Notes: generated by a model not told the origin, from the sequence alone. Positions 55,425-64,000 are shown, counted from the first letter of the stretch. The stretch: 64,000 nucleotides of DNA from an uncultured Chryseobacterium sp. (GCA_913775525.1 CAJYLH010000018.1:17741-81740), one strand, 5' to 3'. Made by a program: numbers and translations.

Positions 55425-56408
55425 TTACCTGCCCGCTGTCTTTTTAATAAACGGATCGAAAGACAGGCCCAAATTCACATAAAATGCTGCATGTGGATTT
55501 GCCTGGAAAATATACGACCCGTACGATGCTGATTTCTCGAATAGTCTGCTCTTCATCATGCTTTTCGCCCCCCCCTTAAATGTTGCAACAAAAGAATGTC
55601 CAAGATAGTGTTCATACATCAGTCCTGAATTGATCTCAATCTGCCGGAATTCATATTTTTTATTTGTATTGTCTATATTGTAAAGGTAGAATGATGTCAT
55701 GTTAAGCTCACTACCGATGGATAGTCTGCTGTTTTCAGTTATTTTTTTTCTAAGGTAAACGTTCTTTGGCAAAATAACATCGGCGATAAGGCCGTTACTG
55801 AATTTATGCTCATAAGTAAGTATCGGAATAACCGGCGTCTGAACAGTAGGATCTATCGCAACCAAAAGCCCGGCAGTCATTTTGGTCTTTGCATCGGCTT
55901 TCAATACCATCGTTGCCGTTGCTATTCCTCGCAGTCTCTCAAAATGCTGTTCACTTCCATCTACTGAAGCACTTGCCGAATAGATCATCATCTTATTAAA
56001 TAATTTTGAAAAATAATTTAAAGTCAGACCTTCGGAATGATAATGATAATCTCCCTTCCTGATGAGGAACCCGTTACCTGTATGGTCATACATTTCTGTG
56101 TTTGCCGAAATATAGCGGTAGTTAAGGTTAGCGCTCAATACAAATTTTTGCTTTCTTATCAAATTGATATTCGCACTCATTTTTGCACGATAGAAATCTT
56201 TTACTTTGGCTTCCGGTAGTTCCTTGTCTCTTAATTTTGAAGAAAAAGTGTAAGGTGTCAACTGATTATATTCTATATTCAAAACACGTGTAATTGGAAA
56301 TTTCTCAGCGATATAGACCATCGTTTTTGTAGATGCACTGTCCTTTTTCTGTGAAAGATATACTGTGTTGATGATAACTGTTGCCAGTAAAGTTAGTTTT
56401 GCTTTCAA
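55425..56408 (-). CDS. Outer-membrane beta-barrel protein, DUF6268-like
   Basis: A 327-aa protein with a signal-like N-terminus (MKAKLTLLATVIINTVYLSQ) and many amphipathic strands with aromatic girdles (FVLSANLNYRYIS, IEINSGLMYEHYLGHSFVATFKGG), ending KKTAGR after FDPFIK. The pattern fits a Bacteroidota outer-membrane barrel. The DUF6268 assignment is tentative. It lies in the segment between the two duplication copies, next to a 144-aa soluble protein on the same strand. Confidence 0.6.
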   Translation of the reverse strand: MKAKLTLLATVIINTVYLSQKKDSASTKTMVYIAEKFPITRVLNIEYNQLTPYTFSSKLRDKELPEAKVKDFYRAKMSANINLIRKQKFVLSANLNYRYISANTEMYDHTGNGFLIRKGDYHYHSEGLTLNYFSKLFNKMMIYSASASVDGSEQHFERLRGIATATMVLKADAKTKMTAGLLVAIDPTVQTPVIPILTYEHKFSNGLIADVILPKNVYLRKKITENSRLSIGSELNMTSFYLYNIDNTNKKYEFRQIEINSGLMYEHYLGHSFVATFKGGAKSMMKSRLFEKSASYGSYIFQANPHAAFYVNLGLSFDPFIKKTAGR

Positions 56409-56419
56409 AATATAAATGT

Positions 56420-56854
56420 TTATTTAACGGTTTGGACCTCTGACTGTAAGAAATTAAGGCTGAATATTTCATCATAGATCTTCTCAAGTGATTGAGCGTT
56501 GATCATTTTTTTCAATGATCTCAGATTGTCAGTCCCACAATTGCTGATCACAACAAGCCATAAGCCTTCCAGCTGCTCAAGTTTTTTTAGGTCAGCCAGA
56601 CTCGCACTGGAATAATATGCCCGTGCTGAAAACAAGTCTTGATAATCGCAAAAGATAACGCCTTTATTTGCTCCCGAGTGTTGTATGATATTGACTCTAT
56701 ACCGCATCCAGCTGACGATCTCAATAGACGGATCATAAGATTCTATAAAACGACTCAAATCTGCAACCTTTGTGATCATTTTTTCCTGTTGTTCTGCTGA
56801 CAGACAGGAATGTTCTATTTTTTCTGCAATTTTTAGAAAACTCTCAACCTCCAT
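56420..56854 (-). CDS. Hypothetical soluble protein, 144 aa
   Basis: A charged, Leu/Ser-rich helical protein (MEVESFLKIAEKIEHSCLS ...), with a core GVIFCDYQDLFSARAYYSS and a C-terminal LEKIYDEIFSLNFLQSEV. No family was recognised. It starts 12 bp after the barrel gene in gene order, so the two are probably cotranscribed. Confidence 0.6.
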   Translation of the reverse strand: MEVESFLKIAEKIEHSCLSAEQQEKMITKVADLSRFIESYDPSIEIVSWMRYRVNIIQHSGANKGVIFCDYQDLFSARAYYSSASLADLKKLEQLEGLWLVVISNCGTDNLRSLKKMINAQSLEKIYDEIFSLNFLQSEVQTVK

Positions 56855-57035
56855 AAATCATGATTTATGCAGCAAAAGAAAAATATTTTAGCAAACGTTT
56901 TCATTTTTTTATACCAAACCCTGCTGAGGCTCTACCAAATCCTGTTATTTATTTTTGGTATGCTGAAACATATGTTTTGTATAAATTTTCTTATGTACTA
57001 TTGCAAATGACCTATTTTTGTAAGGAATCATTTTT

Positions 57036-58109
57036 ATGAAAGCTTATCACTACAATAAAAACAGTGGCATTATCAACTTTTTGATAGATGCACGTTATCG
57101 TGTTCTCAGGCATATTTTACTTTTGATATGGTTGTTTTTGCTATTGGCCAATGACAACTTTACTTTCGAGTTTACAGAAAACTACAGGTACTTTCTATTC
57201 CTAACCGTTTTTTTGACCTTTGTGATGATGATCTATATCAATATGTATGTAATTGTCCCTCTTTTTTTTTTCAAAGGAAGGTATTTTGCCTATGTTCTTA
57301 CGGTATTACTGCTCTGTATACTAGGGTTAATATTTCTCACTTTTATTGTAAGAAATATTTTTGGGGAGTATCATATTAATACTATGCGTAAGCCATTTGA
57401 GATCAATGAATATTTTGGAAGTGCAAATTTTGTGATGCTACTCATCTTATTGACGACAACTATAAAATTGCTACAGAGATGGATCAGGGATAGCACTAAA
57501 ATGTCAGAATTGAAAAACCTGACAATGACTCTTGAACTAAACGAACTGAAAAATCAGATCACGCCGCATTTTTTGTTTAATATGCTCAATAATATAAAAG
57601 CACTGATCAGAAACAATCCTTCTAAAGCTACTGATATTATCGTACGGTTATCAGACCTGCTGAGATATCAGCTGTATGAAAGCAGCAATGAAAAAGTAAG
57701 ATTACCTTCCGAGATTAAATTTATAACCAATTTTTTAAGCCTGGAGAAAATAAGAAGAGATCACTTTGAGTTTACTATTCAAACAAATAATTCATTGTCT
57801 GATCTGCAAATGGTCGAGATACCGCCTAACCTCTTTATGCCATTCGTTGAAAATGCGGTCAAGCACAGTGCTGATATAATGGAAAATGAGAGCAATATCA
57901 GTATCATGTTTTCCATTACCGAAAAAGAAATATATTTTTCCTGTATTAATTCGGTATCTGAAGCTGAGGTGATTCAGAATCTTTACGGAGGCCTTGGACT
58001 GAAAAATATTACCAGAAGATTACAGCTTTTATACGACAACGATAACTACACGCTTGATATTTTACCTTCACCCAATCAATATGCCGTTAACTTAAAAATT
58101 CCCATATGA
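57036..58109 (+). CDS. LytS-type sensor histidine kinase with four membrane helices
   Basis: A 357-aa kinase: four N-terminal membrane helices (about 25-45, 55-75, 85-105 and 130-150), then a His_kinase domain with NQITPHFLFNMLNNIKAL (phospho-acceptor His) and an N box in IPPNLFMPFVENAVKHS. It is the cognate partner of the LytTR regulator that overlaps its stop by four bases. It is unlike the short kinase at 14086. Signal and targets are unknown; the adjacent duplicated fimbria-like genes are candidate targets. Confidence 0.9.
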   Translation: MKAYHYNKNSGIINFLIDARYRVLRHILLLIWLFLLLANDNFTFEFTENYRYFLFLTVFLTFVMMIYINMYVIVPLFFFKGRYFAYVLTVLLLCILGLIFLTFIVRNIFGEYHINTMRKPFEINEYFGSANFVMLLILLTTTIKLLQRWIRDSTKMSELKNLTMTLELNELKNQITPHFLFNMLNNIKALIRNNPSKATDIIVRLSDLLRYQLYESSNEKVRLPSEIKFITNFLSLEKIRRDHFEFTIQTNNSLSDLQMVEIPPNLFMPFVENAVKHSADIMENESNISIMFSITEKEIYFSCINSVSEAEVIQNLYGGLGLKNITRRLQLLYDNDNYTLDILPSPNQYAVNLKIPI

Positions 58110-58816
58110 ACTGTATCATCGTAGACGACGAACCACTGGCCAGAGAAGAACTGCATTCGATGTTACAAGAGATTTCCGGTCCCATGGTCATCGGAAGTTT
58201 TTCACATACTCTGGCTGCAGAAAAATTCCTTTCAGAACATAAAGTAGATCTGATATTTCTTGATATACAAATGCCTAAAATGACCGGATTGGAATTTGTT
58301 GAAAAAATACCCAAAAGCAGCCTGGTCATTTTCACCACGGCCTATCCTCAATATGCGTTGGAGAGTTATGAACTTGATGCTATAGATTATCTATTGAAAC
58401 CTTTTAATAATGAACGGCTTCAAAAGGCAATTGACAAAGTTCAGCATTACAGCGATCTGTTAGTGGCCCACAAAGAAAATAGCCTGGAAAGAAGTACTTC
58501 GGAGTTTCTGATCATCAAATCTGAGAAGAAATTTTACAAGGTCAATTTTTCAGACATCAGATATATTGAAGGTTTAAAAGATTATGTTTTGATCCATACC
58601 ACCTCACAGAAAATAATAGCCGCTATGAACCTTAAGACCATTCATCAGAAAATTCCTTTACCATGCTTCATACGAGTAAGCAAGTCCTATATTGTCAACA
58701 GTGATCATATTATCTCATTTGATAGTTATTCAGTCAGCTTGAATGACGCGGAACTTCCGATTGGTGAGATATACAGGGAGAATTTCCTCAAGACATTTAC
58801 AAATGGACTCTTATAA
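58106..58816 (+). CDS. LytTR-family response regulator
   Basis: A receiver domain with DDE at residues 6-8, the phosphorylated Asp in FLDIQMPKMTG, the Thr in FTTAYPQYA and the Lys in LLKPF. A LytTR domain follows (about 135-236: IRYIEGLKDYVLIHTT, FIRVSKSYIVNSDHI). The start ATG overlaps the kinase stop (ATGA), a strict pair. DNA targets would be pairs of short direct repeats, which were not identified here. Confidence 0.92.
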   Translation: MNCIIVDDEPLAREELHSMLQEISGPMVIGSFSHTLAAEKFLSEHKVDLIFLDIQMPKMTGLEFVEKIPKSSLVIFTTAYPQYALESYELDAIDYLLKPFNNERLQKAIDKVQHYSDLLVAHKENSLERSTSEFLIIKSEKKFYKVNFSDIRYIEGLKDYVLIHTTSQKIIAAMNLKTIHQKIPLPCFIRVSKSYIVNSDHIISFDSYSVSLNDAELPIGEIYRENFLKTFTNGLL

Positions 58817-59148
58817 ACATCTGATATAGCCACCTGGATGATTTATCGCAAAGAAACTGATAAATAAATCATAAAAATTTATCCTTGGTTTTTTATAGGT
58901 TTTTGGAACCGGTGACAATCCCGGATGCAACCGGATGCAATCTCCCGGAATCGATCAGCGGATTGTTTTTATCCAGGTTAATTTTTACAAGATTATAGTT
59001 TCAGAAATATCTGAATTAAGTTTCTGGAGGTCTGATACTTTTAAAAAGATATGAAACGACTTTATAAACTTACTGAATGTTGGTTGTGATGTATTCATCA
59101 GATTCAAACGTCCAAAAACATAGATTCTGCCTTATCGCTGGCAGATCC
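58817..59148. other. Gap after the LytTR system
   Basis: No coding sequence. Two direct GGATGCAACC words occur near 58924-58942 in a GC-richer island; otherwise nothing recognised. The right duplication copy starts at about 59149. Confidence 0.4.
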
Positions 59149-59185
59149 CGGATTTGATTTTCTTTCTATCAACACATACAAAAAT

Positions 59186-59207
59186 CAAAGGCTTCCCACA
59201 GGAAGCC
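59186..59207 (-). terminator. Terminator of fimbria-like copy B
   Basis: The same nine-base hairpin as 54287-54308. Confidence 0.7.
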
Positions 59208-59250
59208 TTCGACACACCAAATCACAAAATATTAATATGAAAAAGTTCAT

Positions 59251-59796
59251 TTATAAAGCTGTAGCGGTATACGTTACGGTTTGCGTATACGTTCCGGCCG
59301 GTTTTCCTAAAATATCAGAAGATGATGATTTTGCCGCAGGAATCGTGTAGTCCAGGTTCAGGGTTAAGGCGCTTCCCAGCGGAGCATTGGAGACTAAAGT
59401 CTGGTCCGTTGCAGATAAAACCACCGCGCTTTTTGTTCCGCCCATAGTTCCGGAAGCGGAAGCGGCTTTGATGGTCAAAACATTGACAGGGATCAGGTTG
59501 GTTCCGTTAACGAAGCTTGCCCCTCCTGCCTTTACTTTGACATTAAAGTTCTTGGTTGAAGTCACTTTTAACGAGTTAGCTTTGGTAATGGTCTGATCAG
59601 AGTTATAATCTGCTGCGGTTGCGTAGTTGAAGTCTACCGTATTTCCTATGGCTGTACTTCCTGCGTCTATAGAAATAACATCGTTCAGGGTGATGTTTAC
59701 GGTGGTAGTAGCAGTAGTATTCTGAGCCTGGGTATTATTGGTTCCTAAGATGAAAGCTGTGATCGTTAAGGCTGCTATGGCGATGTGTTTTGTCAT
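59251..59796 (-). CDS. Secreted fimbria-like beta-sandwich protein (copy B)
   Basis: A 181-aa protein nearly identical to copy A at 54351. Changes include AQ to TQ before the signal cleavage site, one Ser/Ala near residue 49, one Ala/Ser near 114 and Ile/Val near the C-terminus. All strands are conserved. The near identity suggests either recent duplication or gene conversion, since the surrounding intergenic DNA has diverged more. It has its own conserved -7 element at 59850-59857. Confidence 0.75.
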   Translation of the reverse strand: MTKHIAIAALTITAFILGTNNTQAQNTTATTTVNITLNDVISIDAGSTAIGNTVDFNYATAADYNSDQTITKANSLKVTSTKNFNVKVKAGGASFVNGTNLIPVNVLTIKAASASGTMGGTKSAVVLSATDQTLVSNAPLGSALTLNLDYTIPAAKSSSSDILGKPAGTYTQTVTYTATAL

Positions 59797-59849
59797 GATA
59801 ATATTATTTTATTTTTTATTCTTAATTAATTGTCCTCTTTTGAACAATA

Positions 59850-59857
59850 CAAATCTA
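59850..59857 (-). promoter_or_regulatory. Predicted -7 element of fimbria-like copy B
   Basis: TAGATTTG on the minus strand, conserved with copy A. Confidence 0.5.
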
Positions 59858-59938
59858 CAGCGGCGGTAAAAGTTTCTCTGTAGTGGAACATGGAAGTTGA
59901 TGTAGTAAAATAACTACACGTATTCGTTAAAAGAAAAA

Positions 59939-59964
59939 CCCTCAACACTTAGAGGTGTTGAGGG
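59939..59964 (-). terminator. Terminator between decayed sister gene and copy B
   Basis: A ten-base stem CCCTCAACAC / GTGTTGAGGG followed on the minus strand by a T-rich tract. Confidence 0.8.
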
Positions 59965-59992
59965 CCGTATATACAATTGCTGTTTGTTTCTA

Positions 59993-60121
59993 TTATACAG
60001 CTGCTCTGACCTGTAATACATCTACTGGGATAGCGTTTACGGTAGTTACAAAATTTGCCCCCTCAGGTTTGACTTTTAAATCAAAATGTTTGGAGGAAAT
60101 GATGACTAAAGTACTGGCGCT
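59993..60121 (-). pseudogene. Decayed sister of the fimbria-like gene (right)
   Basis: A minus-strand frame SASTLVIISSKHFDLKVKPE, then GANFVTTVNAIPVDVLQVRA and V-stop, aligns with copy B residues SLKVTSTKNFNVKVKAGG and beyond. It is truncated at both ends, lacks a signal peptide and stops early, so it is a remnant. The reading frame is better kept than in the left remnant. Confidence 0.65.
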
Positions 60122-60289
60122 TTTATGTTAATTACTACACTTAATAGCTCCCTACTAGTACAAGCTTGACGCTCGTGGCCAACAAGAAGAATTTGTTTAT
60201 TAGTCCTTTTCATTCCGGGATATAGGAATGCAGGAATAAGGCTTTAGACACTTCGGTTAAAGCCTGAAAATATAGAAGACAAACCGGAA

Positions 60290-60395
60290 GTTAGGTATCT
60301 GCTCTCTGCCTCCAGTCGAAAATCAATAGCAGCATAAGCATGTAGAAGGCTATGTATTGCTTGTTTGGACGAAGGTTCGAATTCCTCCAACTCCA
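60290..60395 (+). other. tmRNA (ssrA) 3'-end fragment, probable attachment site
   Basis: TAAGCATGTAGAAGGC near 60337, followed by GGACGAAGGTTCGAATTCC and TCCAACTCCAC, has the order of a tmRNA 3' end (conserved TAAGCATGTAG, T arm, acceptor). No tmRNA 5' half or tag frame lies upstream in the window. The T stem has a mismatch (GAAGG/TCCTC), so the copy is decayed. The 3' ends of ssrA are frequent integrase targets; an island boundary is the likely explanation. The strand is the sense of the tmRNA. Confidence 0.6.
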
Positions 60396-60465
60396 CTTAA
60401 AACTATGTAAATTAATTATTTACAGGGTTTTTTATTTACAGGTGCTAATCTAGATACTAAAGATT

Positions 60466-63400
60466 TTATAAATAAAAGATATGTTTGTTACATTCAATTA
60501 AATTCAAAACGCTTTTAAGGTTATATGGTTTTGATTTATGATTCAAAATAATTTCTTCAATGTCTTTCCTTAATTTATTAATATAAAATAAATCTCCTCC
60601 CACCTTAAGAATTTGATTTAAATTTAAATAATCTAATTTTTCTAGTACATTTTCGCAAAATTCAGAATCGTGATTTTGGCATATGCCAACAATTGCTTCG
60701 GTTGATAATCTAATAGGTGAAAAATGTCTGCCTGCAAAGTATTTTTTCTCATTGACTAAACCAAGTTCTAAAATTTTAATTAGATCATCAATTGCATTTC
60801 TATTTGAATAATTCTGCCAAGTAGCATAGTTGAAATTATTATCAATACTCTCGTAGTGTTTAGGGTTACTTTCAATAATTTTTCTTAATTTTTTAAATCC
60901 TGCATCACTATTTGCCAATATTAGATTTTTGATAATATTTGTCTCCTCCATTATCTTGTTATTGACAAGAGTGTCATAATTATCTATGAGATATTTTTCA
61001 ACAATATCAGTTTTATTTTGTTTAATTATCAAATTCAAAACAAAATCTAATATATATGTTTTAGGATGTAAAAACTTTATATCAATAATTTCCTGAAGAA
61101 ATTTCAAATCATTACTGTACAATAATTCAATAAGTCTTCTTGCATAATAATCACTATCTGCCAGCAAAAATTCTTTCACCTTTTCTTTAATATCAAACTT
61201 TACAACTCTTAAATCAATATTATTATCAACAAAATACTTTATGTAAGAGTATATGCTATTTTCATCTTTTGTTTTGTGGATATTTTCAATTATTCTTTCA
61301 GTGATTTTATCTTGAGTTACAATTCCCGATAAAAAATCTAAATCCATATTTTCCATATATCTACTAAGCCAAATCATATTTAGTAATAACACTTCATCTA
61401 AATTAAACTTGAAATATTTTTGTAATTTGAAGATAGTCTCAAAAGTTAAATAGTCTTTCTCTGACCACACATCGTTATCAAGCATATACCTAGAATATGC
61501 TTCATTTACTTTTTCGGTATTTGCAACACACCAATTCTTAATGTAATTCTCTTGACTTTCTGATACCACTATGTTTTGCTCATTTTCCTTTGGCAAAGCA
61601 CCTAAAATATCATTAATAATATTGAGGTCATAATTTTGAACATATTGAGGTAAATCATCAACACTTAAAGATTCCGTACGTTTGATTTCTTTCCTGATAA
61701 TTTCCCATAAAATATCTTTCGCATTTACTGTTACATTTTCCCTTAATTTATCATTATTGTGAAAAACCTTGTAGAACTTATCCATATCTTTATAGGTAAG
61801 CTTGTTTTTCTTTTTGAAATCAAATATTTTTACCATTTGTTTTTGAAGCTCCTCCCTATCGAATAAAACATCAAATTCTCTCTGCTTATCTTTTTTGTGA
61901 AATTCAGCAAAACGTATTATTTTTTCTTTGTCAATCTTATCTAAAAATTTATATCTTGTACTAGATTCAATTACATTTTCAAAAGCAATGCTCAAATCAA
62001 TATTTCCGTGACTGATAATATTTCTAAAACCTTGTAAAAAATCTATATTCAACTTTCCATCATTATATTTCTGAGCAATTTGTGGGAAAAATTCTTCTCT
62101 CACGATTTCAGCAAGGAAACTTTTCTGAGAATAATTACCAGATAGCAAATTGAATACTTTAAAAAAAACTTCTTTTTCTATTTGGCAAGATTTAATTAAG
62201 TCCACCAATAAATCATCTTCATAATATCTTATTTTATCACCAAGAACAGCATCTGAAATAATGCATATCAAATCATCATAAACTTCAGAATCTTTAACAA
62301 ATGTTACTTTTAATTGCTCTAAAAAATCCTTGATAAGACTTTCTCTTATTTCGTGATTTTTATGTCTTTCAATCAAAAATGAATATATTTTAAGTAAGGA
62401 TTTGGAATTTTTTATTTTTTTAAAAACACCGAAAACGCTCTCCTTTCTCGAGATTACATTTCTTGTATTTGAAGGATAAGTCCATTTTTTTTCACCGATA
62501 GATTTATCTAGAATTTCCAGGAAATAATCTAAATTTGATTCAATAAGTTCTACAGGAATAGTATAAATAATCGCATCTACAACATCTTTACAGTCATAAG
62601 GTTTTAATTGATCAAGTACATTTTGATAGAAAGATAAATTCTCTTTTAATTTAGAATTTTGGATTAGTTTTAAACTATCGTGGAGTAAGAAGATATTTAC
62701 TTCATTATCATTTTTAAATTCCTCAATTACTTGTAGAATAAGCTGCTCAATTGCTTCTATTTGAACATCTGAAAATGACATATGGGAAAGTAAACTTACA
62801 GCTGAAATTCTCGTTCTATTGTGTAGCTTTTTATCTTTTGTCTTTTCAATCAAATAAGTAACGTTCTTTTCAACATTCCCAAAATTTGCTATTTCAGAAG
62901 AATTATCTATCCAAAGAGTATCATTAATACAATTATCTTCAAAAAATTCTTGCAAGCATTTTATTCTCATCTCATCCGAAATTCTATCATAATCCGCTTC
63001 AAATATGAATTGAATATCATTTTCACTAATCCAATCAATGAGTTCATTATAAATGGTTTCTGATAGATCCAAGTTTAGTAAAAAGGACACTACATTAATC
63101 CAGGTAGGATGAATTTTGTTTAAATTACTATCGATTCTAATGAAATCAATTATCTCTTCAAAACTTAATGTCGCTAATATCTTCGCAACGAAGTATTCTT
63201 GAATGTTTTTATGTTCAAAACTCCAAGTATTATCTAAGCTTTCTTGTAAAAATGGATTTTTAAAAACATCTAAAGTCTTACCACAAATTGCTGAAATTTC
63301 ACTTTTAGTAACTACTGTTTTTTGCATTGCTTCCATCGATAGAGCAATCTTTTTTGATGTTTCTAAAATTTCGGTTAAATCGAATGACGAATCATTTCTA

Positions 63401-63882
63401 TACTTAATATTTTCATCCTCTTCTAAACGACCTTGAACATACTTTTCGATCAATTTAGATCTATTAAGCAATATTTCACCTGTCTTTTTATAATGCTCAC
63501 CTAACAAAACCAAGTAAAAAGGGTTTTCAAGAATATCTCGATATTTCCAAAAATTAAATCTGCTATCAGTTCGCAAATCAAGATTATACTTTTTTAACAG
63601 GAACTGAGCAGCTAAGCCTTCAGAAACTTCATTGAGAAAGCATATTTCAAAGCCAAACAAATCTTTAACATATTTGTTATAGATACTCGTTCTACAACTT
63701 AAGACAAACTTAAATCTATTACGCTTAATTAAATCAGCATTATCAGTAATAAAACTCCGTAGTTTATTTGTAAAGTCAGTAATGTTATGAACTTCGTCTA
63801 ATCCATCAAGAATTACAATTAAATTTGAAATGTGTTTGTAATCTTTTGGCAATAAACCCTCAATTTTTGTATCAGAACTCAT
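60466..63882 (-). CDS. NACHT-type STAND NTPase lacking its N-terminus
   Basis: A 1138-aa frame starts with MSSDTKIEGLLPKDYKHISN directly before the Walker B strand LIVILDGLDEVH. The Walker A region expected some 40-60 residues earlier is missing, and so is any N-terminal effector domain. Sensor-like FKFVLSCRTS and ENPFYLVLLGEHY follow in NACHT order. Then a very long helical-repeat region continues to the end. In intact relatives such NTPases act in antiphage defence. The DNA is markedly AT-rich, and the frame begins where an IS transposase ends, so it is probably an IS-truncated, inactive gene. Confidence 0.8.
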   Translation of the reverse strand: MSSDTKIEGLLPKDYKHISNLIVILDGLDEVHNITDFTNKLRSFITDNADLIKRNRFKFVLSCRTSIYNKYVKDLFGFEICFLNEVSEGLAAQFLLKKYNLDLRTDSRFNFWKYRDILENPFYLVLLGEHYKKTGEILLNRSKLIEKYVQGRLEEDENIKYRNDSSFDLTEILETSKKIALSMEAMQKTVVTKSEISAICGKTLDVFKNPFLQESLDNTWSFEHKNIQEYFVAKILATLSFEEIIDFIRIDSNLNKIHPTWINVVSFLLNLDLSETIYNELIDWISENDIQFIFEADYDRISDEMRIKCLQEFFEDNCINDTLWIDNSSEIANFGNVEKNVTYLIEKTKDKKLHNRTRISAVSLLSHMSFSDVQIEAIEQLILQVIEEFKNDNEVNIFLLHDSLKLIQNSKLKENLSFYQNVLDQLKPYDCKDVVDAIIYTIPVELIESNLDYFLEILDKSIGEKKWTYPSNTRNVISRKESVFGVFKKIKNSKSLLKIYSFLIERHKNHEIRESLIKDFLEQLKVTFVKDSEVYDDLICIISDAVLGDKIRYYEDDLLVDLIKSCQIEKEVFFKVFNLLSGNYSQKSFLAEIVREEFFPQIAQKYNDGKLNIDFLQGFRNIISHGNIDLSIAFENVIESSTRYKFLDKIDKEKIIRFAEFHKKDKQREFDVLFDREELQKQMVKIFDFKKKNKLTYKDMDKFYKVFHNNDKLRENVTVNAKDILWEIIRKEIKRTESLSVDDLPQYVQNYDLNIINDILGALPKENEQNIVVSESQENYIKNWCVANTEKVNEAYSRYMLDNDVWSEKDYLTFETIFKLQKYFKFNLDEVLLLNMIWLSRYMENMDLDFLSGIVTQDKITERIIENIHKTKDENSIYSYIKYFVDNNIDLRVVKFDIKEKVKEFLLADSDYYARRLIELLYSNDLKFLQEIIDIKFLHPKTYILDFVLNLIIKQNKTDIVEKYLIDNYDTLVNNKIMEETNIIKNLILANSDAGFKKLRKIIESNPKHYESIDNNFNYATWQNYSNRNAIDDLIKILELGLVNEKKYFAGRHFSPIRLSTEAIVGICQNHDSEFCENVLEKLDYLNLNQILKVGGDLFYINKLRKDIEEIILNHKSKPYNLKSVLNLIECNKHIFYL

Positions 63883-64000
63883 CTCGACTTTATTTTTTGA
63901 AATTTTCTCAAAGCAATCACCATGAACGCTAAATAATTAAACCCTGTCCAGCTTGTTATTGAAGTGTCAAACCTGTTAAGTATTGATCTGAAGCTATCCA
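63879..64000 (-). mobile_element. C-terminus of an IS transposase (IS5-like DDE), partial
   Basis: Reading leftward from the window edge, DSFRSILNRFDTSITSWTGF then NYLAFMVIALRKFQKIKSR and stop (63879-63881). The (WM)DSFR..LNRF and NYLAFMVIALRK pattern is the C-terminus of DDE transposases of IS5-like elements in Flavobacteriia. Its stop overlaps the ATG of the truncated NTPase. The rest of the element lies beyond the window. Confidence 0.7.

Larger units (their letters stand above)
59149..60190. repeat. Right copy of the ~1.05-kb direct duplication
   Basis: The counterpart of 54241-55308: the same order of hairpin, 181-aa gene, promoter, CCCTCAACA terminator and decayed sister gene. Copy order and strand are identical, so this is a direct repeat flanking about 4 kb with the LytS/LytTR system. 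Confidence 0.85.

Noticed and set aside
57036-58816. Duplicate of the kinase/regulator pair at 14 kb
   Set aside because: The kinases differ in membrane topology and sequence; they share only the family.

Overview
The window reads as chromosome of a Bacteroidota member of the class Flavobacteriia, most likely Chryseobacterium or a close Weeksellaceae relative. The signs are: the -7 promoter element TAnnTTTG in front of many genes, almost no Shine-Dalgarno sequences, Flavobacteriia-type families (DUF1599, BT_3928-like, DUF1800/DUF1501 pair, LytS/LytTR pairs, KLxRxxQKxINGG-type leader peptides), and a moderately AT-rich genome with short convergent gene pairs separated by bidirectional hairpin terminators.

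Layout. 1-31 kb is mostly housekeeping sequence: folP, a DUF1599 protein, a DoxX/MauE-like protein, tpiA, a secreted phytase-like esterase, a lectin-like secreted pair, clpP, dnaG, tsaE, alanine dehydrogenase, a LytS/LytTR two-component pair, a CPA2 antiporter, tyrA behind an apparent tyrosine attenuator, sdaA, amt, tandem YceI proteins, glk, and the DUF1800/DUF1501 pair. Two ~100-bp-period repeat arrays (18.5-19.0 kb and 21.9-22.5 kb) and a shorter copy at 3.75-3.95 kb interrupt this stretch.

31-41 kb is the most unusual region: an RNA-repair locus. A WYL regulator and a HopJ-family protein precede an RtcB-type RNA ligase. A tRNA-like RNA with an expanded, non-decoding anticodon region follows, then a cluster of hairpins with a repeated GGAGTTCCTRTA motif, then a 584-aa protein of unknown family. 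After a gap comes a second transcription unit: an RlaP-type nucleotidyltransferase, a P-loop polynucleotide-kinase-like protein, a Thg1-like 3'-5' polymerase, a small protein and a second RlaP-type nucleotidyltransferase. The two units share a promoter/operator layout (two TGCRCA boxes 13 bp apart and a TTTG box at identical spacing), so they are probably co-regulated. Together they could ligate, trim, re-extend and rebuild broken tRNAs, with the tRNA-like RNA as sensor, tether or substrate, by analogy with the rsr-yrlBA-rtcBA operon of Salmonella.

41-54 kb returns to core genes (cold-shock protein, pnp, rpsO, mgtE, a metal-receptor-like protein, a GAF-type methionine sulfoxide reductase, an MBL hydrolase, tRNA-Leu). 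It also holds three tandem bacteriocin-like peptide genes and a DinB gene broken by one in-frame stop. 54-60 kb holds a ~1-kb direct duplication (secreted fimbria-like protein plus a decayed sister gene) flanking a LytS/LytTR system and a beta-barrel protein. From 60.3 kb a tmRNA 3'-end fragment marks the edge of an AT-rich island carrying a large NACHT-type NTPase gene whose N-terminus has been lost next to an IS transposase at the window edge.
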